Positions 60,501-64,000 of a stretch of DNA of 64,000 bases are shown here, piece by piece. The translations under genes were made by a program, and so were the position numbers. Positions within the stretch are counted from its first letter, which is position 1, and every line of letters begins with the position of its first letter. The DNA is taken from contig NZ_BOQP01000007.1 of NCBI RefSeq assembly GCF_018332715.1, forward strand, positions 124,001 through 188,000, in the 5' to 3' direction. The notes under the pieces are model-generated. The model saw nothing but the letters and a program-made list of their open reading frames with translations. It did no database searches and was not told where the DNA came from. Source of the DNA: Winogradskya consettensis (GTDB lineage: Bacteria > Actinomycetota > Actinomycetes > Mycobacteriales > Micromonosporaceae).

Positions 60501-61975
60501 GTGGCCCCGTTGATCACCGAGGACAGCCAGACCTTGGCGAAGCCGAGTTCGCTGGGCCCGAAGGTGACGGCCAGCTTGTACGTTCCGGCGGTCTTCGTCT
60601 TGTAGACCATCGTCGGGATGTACTGGTCGAGCGCCGCATTCCAGCTCACCGACGTACCGTCCGGCGCGGTTATCTTGACGACGAAATGGTTGTGGATCTC
60701 GCTGAGCTCGGTGAGCCCGAGGCTGAGCCACTCGCTCGCCGCCGCGGTGAACGGAAACTCCTTGGTCTGCTGCGCCACCGTGATCTGGAACGGCACACCC
60801 GCACCGTTCTTGGTCAGCGTGACCCCGCCGAGGGTGCTCGAGGCGGTCAGCCGCACCGACCCCGCCGCGCCGTCGTTCGGCTTGACGATCATGGCGTAGA
60901 GGCCGGTCGCCGGGAACGCGGGGAGGTCCTGGGTGAACGTGCCGCCGGCCCAGACGTCGATCGGGTCGCCCAGCGTGCCGCGAGCGTAGTTGCCACCGAA
61001 CGGCGTGAACGACCAGAGCGCGGAGCGCACCGGGAGCGTGTTGTTGTCGGTGGTCAGGTTGACCCGCTCGCCGGCCTTGCCCTCGAGCAGCACGAGCGCC
61101 GACTTACCGGCCGGGATCGTCGCGGTCACCCCGGCCCGGGCGGCACCGATCGTGCCGGCGTAGACCAGGTCGTTCATCACGAACCCGCGCGGTGCGATCA
61201 GGAAGTCGGACGGCGAGGTCGCGGTGCCGCCCGGCGTACGCACGGTGACGCGTCCCGAGCCCGCGGCCGCCGGGATGCGTACCCGCAGACTGGTCTCGGT
61301 CGCCGACTCCACCCGCGCGACCGTGCGATGGAACATCACCACGTTGCGCGCCGGTGCGGGGTCGAACCCGGTGCCCGTGACGGTGACGACCTCGTTGCGG
61401 TTGCCACTGGCGGCCGAGACGGCGCTGATCACCGGGGCCGGGGCACCACGGCCGAGCTGGAACGGCTTCGGCGAGGTCGCCGTGGTGGTGCCGACCTTGA
61501 CCTGCACGACCCCGTCGGTGGCCCCGGACGGCACCACGACAGTGAGCCGGTTGACGGTGGCGGCCGATACCGTGGCGGCCACGCCGTCGAAGGTGACCAC
61601 GTTGGACGCGGCAGTGGCGGAGAACCCGGTCCCCTGGATCTCGACCTTGGCACCGACCGGCCCGCGCGCCGGGACGAGCGCGAAGACCGTGGTGCGTGAC
61701 GCCGGGACGCGCTCGGTGCCGAGCAGGTTGCCCGCATCGTCGTAGTGGTGGACCGCGACATCGGTGCCGTTGCCGGTGGCGACGAGCTGGCCCGCCGCGT
61801 CGTAGAAAAAGTCCCGCGGACCGGCCGCGGCCGGTGCCGCGGCCGGTGCGGCAGCCAGATCGGTCCTGGTCTCCGCCACGGCGGCCGTGGCTGGCGCCAC
61901 AAAGGTGGTAGCGAGCAGTGCCACGATGGCGATGGACAGGCGTTTGCGCAGCGTGAAGCCCCGCGGGACAAGCAT
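54578..61975 (-). CDS. Secreted giant Rhs protein with TIG, HINT and Cys-rich HNH-like domains
   Basis: The 2,465-residue product has a Sec signal, an isolated YD-like repeat (about 55-90) and two IPT/TIG domains (about 95-270). Several beta-sandwich repeats follow (LTASSTLGGVTLTKNG type), then an Rhs N-terminal domain near 1240 and YD repeats to about 2100. The Rhs core (RARYYSPVLQRFISEDPLG) comes next, followed by a HINT domain (about 2197-2342) ending LLVHN. The last 123 residues hold CHSC, WILDHQP and HCAACSSRQGG. This arrangement fits a zinc-knuckle HNH/treble-clef nuclease toxin released by HINT autoproteolysis. GGGGGGATC precedes the ATG. Confidence 0.92.
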   Translation of the reverse strand: MLVPRGFTLRKRLSIAIVALLATTFVAPATAAVAETRTDLAAAPAAAPAAAGPRDFFYDAAGQLVATGNGTDVAVHHYDDAGNLLGTERVPASRTTVFALVPARGPVGAKVEIQGTGFSATAASNVVTFDGVAATVSAATVNRLTVVVPSGATDGVVQVKVGTTTATSPKPFQLGRGAPAPVISAVSAASGNRNEVVTVTGTGFDPAPARNVVMFHRTVARVESATETSLRVRIPAAAGSGRVTVRTPGGTATSPSDFLIAPRGFVMNDLVYAGTIGAARAGVTATIPAGKSALVLLEGKAGERVNLTTDNNTLPVRSALWSFTPFGGNYARGTLGDPIDVWAGGTFTQDLPAFPATGLYAMIVKPNDGAAGSVRLTASSTLGGVTLTKNGAGVPFQITVAQQTKEFPFTAAASEWLSLGLTELSEIHNHFVVKITAPDGTSVSWNAALDQYIPTMVYKTKTAGTYKLAVTFGPSELGFAKVWLSSVINGATLGVNGAEASMRIERPGQSVRLPFAGTTGQNLQLGYSENLLQQNDRPAYPGALLVEPDEVQRELLSNGYAEARNLPTLRKTGTHYLLITGWQSVGTVKAWLSTALEGGLLAVNSRKTITVDRAGRDAYFDFDGVAGRPITMGSIDNSIPGSVTLRLYRPNGNQVSLGSGRYFDVASLPDTGRYRLQVDPEGAGTGKINIYAAEPVDLGPVAFDKALPANITLPGQKVVLKFTGAVGQRLSLGTTSTMPNLTARVYKPDGTLFASYIMDTLWGYDIPALTVAGEHRIELTTPNRDTGNLTLYLNTEYDAGEFPIDGATKTIAFTRPAQNARLTFAGVANARLDVMMDRLALTSGTAFYYTLIGPDGRVLANHWYPTRIRDILPTLTTTGTHTLVLDPPQGATGEVDVRILNRTTPTVAGKASKQADELDEPAGPRTPVCDTDPEMKYAPTSRAPDTDPQPVPEVVPQANACQQGTGWMPDARNLSGAGWTTDEGPGAVRDRALQFPVGVTGVVGKVFDTAGKPLAKVAVSTGASRGVTDAQGRFALSGVPAGHRSLRIDGGTAGRYGAFDIGVDVNRGQVMVLPYTVFLPELDPAGTVTVRSPTTKETVLTTKAIPGLEVRIPKGTVIRDANGKVVTELNLTPIPIDRPPFPLPPTKVPVYFTVQPGGAVLFPQGATIIYPNYTREAPGTRTQFWNYDPDGRGWHLYGMGKVSADGKQIVPDADVRFYRLTGAMTAVPGMNPPLKAPVANGSRIADPVDPATGLLVDESVDLTVPDVMPIQIKRTYQQGDTDTRAFGIGMNFDYGIFPWSPGVIGSFDFQQFDLIQPDGSKIHYRRTSPGKDYAGAIFAADPTPTAYDGSTVAWNGDGWDVKMRDGTVMVLGDEAPVQQIRDKFGNTTTITRATAAPGTDGKVRLNGAITQITSPNGRWVKLSYDAGNPPRISAVEDNSGRKVAYTYDTTGHLRTVTDTAGGLTEYAWDTAGRLKSITDPRRTTYLVNEYDDAGRVKSQKAADGGITTFAYVTANDVITETKMTDARGHVRQLTFNAKGSVLTDTKAFGTDKAQTTRTEYDDSGVRAKARIDALDRRTAYTYDALGQIKQATYLDGTTQARSEIWDRTGPHGELTKYTDVYGKATIYELDTRGAIKSITDPANRKTVQVVDANGLVTSVTDPATKTTVTEYAGADPVKVTDPAGRITRSGYDPIGRAVYDADGRGAVTDTVWDPSGQVGSVTDPLGRTTAFTYNANGFVHEVIDPRGGRTVNDYTVMDLVEKITDPAGKAETFEYDENGNLKKETSRSGIVTENDYDELDRRYATRVGTESTISYTYDLGDRLRRTEDSVAGVSTLDYDSFDRVVSDVSPQGTVAYAFGTTTRDRTMTLAGRTPTRHVYDAAGVLTEIQQGGTAVSTITPDAAGRPQRSGAPGTGVGQTYGYTDAGQVATITYKTGSTTLGDLTYTYDLSGLPIRTTGTYSRTDLPAAFGPATYDAANRIETVAGQDVDWDDDGNLTSDGTNTYTWNSRGELTGISRSGYSATFGYSADGRRTQRTAGGVTTGYLYDGANPVQEKAGGAVTATMTNAGVDNWQLRESGGVTRRYLTDAVGSTLGLVDTAGAGAAYTYGPFGNVTATGDDTNPNPYKFTGREDDGSGLLYYRARYYSPVLQRFISEDPLGVNSGDANPYAYVFNQPTALRDPEGTKPTSSNPASGCGGPNSFTPDTEIAMDGGSHKRIADVKIGDLVRAGNTETGTVESRPVAGLITGEGDKKLVDITVDGGGSVTATDGHPFWVAEPGPAEPVGEWKTASDLKTGDLLRTGSGSWVQITAVGHRNAVQRVHNLTVDGLHTYFVRAGGQDLLVHNSSVPYVTPVCDLFQPGPYAVESIPARNQSRNFNASERAQVQRIGDYFGCHSCGTSSAGGQWDTWILDHQPVSKFILRGTPQRLYPHCAACSSRQGGLVGHLPANTGVPLVMRPSGLIVPLR

Positions 61976-62196
61976 TGATCCCCCCGTAAAAGATCAACGT
62001 CTATGGAACCCGGGGCAGCCGGAGATGCCGCCGAGCGCTAGTTGGGGGGACCGTAACGGACGTCGCCCAGTCCTGTCTGCCCCGTTTTTCGATCGAGGCA
62101 GATCTATGACCCTCGAACCCCGGCGCGACCTCGGAAAACAAACTTTACATAGAAAATCGTCAGTGGACCGGGCTCACGGCGCGACCGGAGAGCGGC

Positions 62197-62202
62197 TACG
62201 GT
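62197..62202 (+). promoter_or_regulatory. -10 element for a leaderless transcript
   Basis: TACGGT lies 7 nt before the ATG at 62210, with no Shine-Dalgarno sequence between. Confidence 0.5.
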
Positions 62203-62209
62203 GGGCCGC

Positions 62210-62521
62210 ATGCGCCCGGCTCGACGCACCCTTGTCGCGGTCGCCGTCGCCGTCCTGCTGACGGCCGGCGCCGCCCTGTTCACGGTCCACCTCACCGCCG
62301 ACGACGGCCCCACCAGGGCCGGCGTGATCGCCGCCATCAAACGCGATCCACGGACCGCGGACGTCCCCGACGCGGCCACCGACTGCCTGGCCGACTGGTA
62401 TCTGACCTACGCCTCGGCCGAACAGATCGACGCTCTCGAGAAATCCAGGCCGGCGCCGCCGGGTGAGCAGTCCGAGGAAGCCTCCACAGCGGTCCTCGAG
62501 TGCCTGAAGGAAGCAACCTGA
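62210..62521 (+). CDS. Small membrane-anchored or secreted protein, 103 aa
   Basis: The product has an N-terminal hydrophobic helix after a basic start and an extracytoplasmic part. That part has two cysteines (TDCLADWY, LECLKEA) and a helical pattern (AGVIAAIKRDPRTADVPD). I do not recognise a named family, though similar short exported proteins are common in actinomycetes. ATG 62210 is preferred over GTG 62201 because a -10-like element overlaps the GTG. It diverges from the HINT-Rhs gene. Confidence 0.7.
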   Translation: MRPARRTLVAVAVAVLLTAGAALFTVHLTADDGPTRAGVIAAIKRDPRTADVPDAATDCLADWYLTYASAEQIDALEKSRPAPPGEQSEEASTAVLECLKEAT

Positions 62522-62560
62522 CCGGCCCGGCCGTCGGCGCCTCGTCCTGACCGCACGCGC

Positions 62561-63370
62561 CTACGCCTGCCCCGGCTTGGTGGGGGCCGTGGCGAGCAGC
62601 TCCGAGACGGTGACGAACCGGTAGCCCCGCTCTTGCAGTCCGGCGATCATCGCGGGCAGGGCGTCGAGGGCGACCAGCCGGCGCCGGTCGCCCGCGTCGT
62701 GCGCGAGGACGATCGAGCCGGGCCGCACCGTGGTCACGAGGTCGCGGGCCTGCCCGGCCGGGTCGCTGAGGTAGTTGCGTTCGTGCATCTGGTGGGACCA
62801 CAGTGCGATGTCGTAGCCCATCGCGTCGGCGGCCAGTACGGTCGATCCACCCAGGTGCCCGAACGGCGGCCGGAGCAGCGTGGGCTCGCGTCCCACATGG
62901 CGCCGGATCGCGTCGTGGGTGCGTTGCAGTTCCCGGCTCGCCGCGGCCAGGTCCAGTGTGGCGAGGTCGGTGTGCGACCAGGAATGGTTGCCCACCTCGT
63001 GCCGGTCGAGCCGGCCCCGGACCAGGTCGGCGTGCTCCTCGAGACGGCTGCCGACCATGAAGAACGTGGCCGGGATCCGGGCCACGTCGAGGGCGTCCAG
63101 GAACCGCGGCGTGAAATCCGGCAGCGGCCCGTCGTCGAAGGTGAGTGCCACGACCTTCTCGGCGGTCGGCTGGAAGTAGTGGATCTGCACGCCGCCGTGC
63201 GTCACCACGCCCAGGTTGTCGGCGGCTGACGCATAGCCTCCCCCGAGCGGGGGCCGGTCCCAGCCACACCAGTGCTTCACCGGCCCGGCGCCGGCCAAGG
63301 CGGTGGCCGCCCCGGCCGCGGCGAGCAGAGCGCCACGGAAGACGCCTCGCCGGGTGATCGCAGGTTTCAT
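62561..63370 (-). CDS. Exported polysaccharide deacetylase
   Basis: The 269-residue carbohydrate esterase family 4 enzyme has a Tat-like signal (TRRGVFRG), TFDDGP holding the catalytic Asp, the metal-binding NHSWSH, RPPFGH and LAHD. Such enzymes remove acetyl groups from peptidoglycan sugars or chitin-like polymers. The start at 63370 is fixed by GGGGGA 5 nt upstream. It stands alone on its strand. Confidence 0.93.
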   Translation of the reverse strand: MKPAITRRGVFRGALLAAAGAATALAGAGPVKHWCGWDRPPLGGGYASAADNLGVVTHGGVQIHYFQPTAEKVVALTFDDGPLPDFTPRFLDALDVARIPATFFMVGSRLEEHADLVRGRLDRHEVGNHSWSHTDLATLDLAAASRELQRTHDAIRRHVGREPTLLRPPFGHLGGSTVLAADAMGYDIALWSHQMHERNYLSDPAGQARDLVTTVRPGSIVLAHDAGDRRRLVALDALPAMIAGLQERGYRFVTVSELLATAPTKPGQA

Positions 63371-63486
63371 CGTTCCCCCATGAATAGAACCTGCGCGCAG
63401 CATTCTTGATCATGGATGGCACCCGCTTCGGCCCGTGGACTGATTTCGCCCCGGCGCAACCTCTACCGTTCGGCTGAGGGGGCTGG

Positions 63487-64000
63487 TCACGCTGCGGCGG
63501 TGGCCTGGCCGATCGGGAACCGTACGCCGGTCAGGTCCTCCGAGACCGCCCAGAGCCGTTGCTGCACGGTCACGTCGTAGGAGTCGGCGCTGGACGTGAC
63601 CAGTTTCGGGTGCCCGCGTCCCTCGGCGAGGCCGTCGGGGCCGTAGTACTGCCCGCCGAGGACGGACGGGTCGGTGGCGGCCCGCAGGGTGGGCAGCGCC
63701 CCCGCCGCCGCGGGCTGGCTGATCATCGGGGCGAGCAGGGTGACCGGCCCGCGGACCAGCGCCGGGGTGTTGCGGGTCAGTTCGGTGTTGGAGATGCCGG
63801 GGTGTGCGGCGACCGCGATGGTGGTGCCGTGCGGGGCGAGCCGGCGCTGCAGCTCGTACGTGAACATCAGGTTGGCGAGTTTCGACTGGCCGTAGGCCGC
63901 GGCCCGGCCGTAGGAGTGCTCCCACTGCAGGTCGTCGAAGTGGATGGCGGCGCGGATGCGGTGGCCGGTGCTGCTGACCGTGACCACCCGGGAGTCGGGC
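63487..64000 (-). CDS. Short-chain dehydrogenase/reductase (5' truncated by the window)
   Basis: The C-terminal 171 residues of an SDR protein carry the catalytic Ser in VTVSS and Tyr/Lys in YGQSKLANLMF, followed by AAHPGISNTEL. The frame remains open to the window edge, so the nucleotide-binding N-terminus lies outside. This branch resembles protochlorophyllide/retinol dehydrogenase-like SDRs, often of unknown substrate. Confidence 0.92.
   Translation of the reverse strand, partial: PDSRVVTVSSTGHRIRAAIHFDDLQWEHSYGRAAAYGQSKLANLMFTYELQRRLAPHGTTIAVAAHPGISNTELTRNTPALVRGPVTLLAPMISQPAAAGALPTLRAATDPSVLGGQYYGPDGLAEGRGHPKLVTSSADSYDVTVQQRLWAVSEDLTGVRFPIGQATAAA

Noticed and set aside
56756..61699. Plus-strand open frames (56756-58843 and 58847-61699) over the second Rhs gene
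   Set aside because: They are antisense to a continuous domain series and lack any recognisable domain.

Overview
The window is high-GC DNA with strong G/C third-position bias, dense overlapping operons, GTG/TTG starts, Tat/Sec-exported proteins, WXG100/type VII-type proteins and SigE-type ECF factors. This points to a filamentous actinomycete, probably of the Micromonosporaceae type (for example Actinoplanes). The genus is a guess from gene style, not a measured assignment.

Region 1 (1-23.9 kb) is the 3' end of a trans-AT type I polyketide biosynthetic cluster. A giant PKS, cut at its 5' end by the window edge, has five KS domains and no internal AT. Its layout is KS(partial)-DH-KR-ACP / KS-DH*-ACP / KS-KR-ACP / KS-ACP / KS-DH-KR-cMT-ACP-C. 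It ends in a condensation domain instead of a thioesterase. Four genes overlap it in tandem: an ATP-grasp ligase, an SsuD-like flavin monooxygenase, a discrete acyltransferase and a type II thioesterase. The discrete AT carries the RVDVVQ, GHSQG and YASH motifs usually linked to methylmalonyl-CoA, which is unusual for a trans-acting AT. Two hairpins follow, then a small unknown gene and a convergent HTH/LuxR regulator.

Region 2 (24.1-30.5 kb) is signalling: an ECF sigma factor with an overlapping single-TM partner, a membrane Ser/Thr kinase, and a three-gene sensor kinase / sensor-like / response regulator operon. Between them is a 590-bp non-coding stretch holding what looks like a glycoside hydrolase 26 remnant.

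Region 3 (30.7-33.4 kb) is a four-gene secreted cassette: an M15-type peptidase, an M23 peptidase and two paralogous small cysteine-containing proteins.

Region 4 (33.4-44.7 kb) holds two type VII/WXG-like sets. One is an overlapping WXG/CpnT-like - candidate toxin - candidate immunity trio. The other is a WXG100 set that runs on through a lipoprotein and a membrane protein into pdxY and an aldo/keto reductase. Small genes with leaderless-type promoters and a ThuA-like fragment follow.

Region 5 (43.8-62 kb) is a polymorphic-toxin island with two giant exported YD-repeat (Rhs) proteins. One ends in a PD-(D/E)XK-like nuclease signature plus a C-terminal membrane segment. The other ends in a HINT domain plus a Cys-rich HNH-like domain. 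Each is followed by a small unknown gene in the immunity position. An ECF sigma gene pair diverges from the first. An S8 protease and a DyP-type peroxidase lie downstream of the second.

The right edge holds a small exported protein, a polysaccharide deacetylase and a truncated short-chain dehydrogenase. No tRNA, rRNA, CRISPR array, intact insertion sequence or replication origin was seen.
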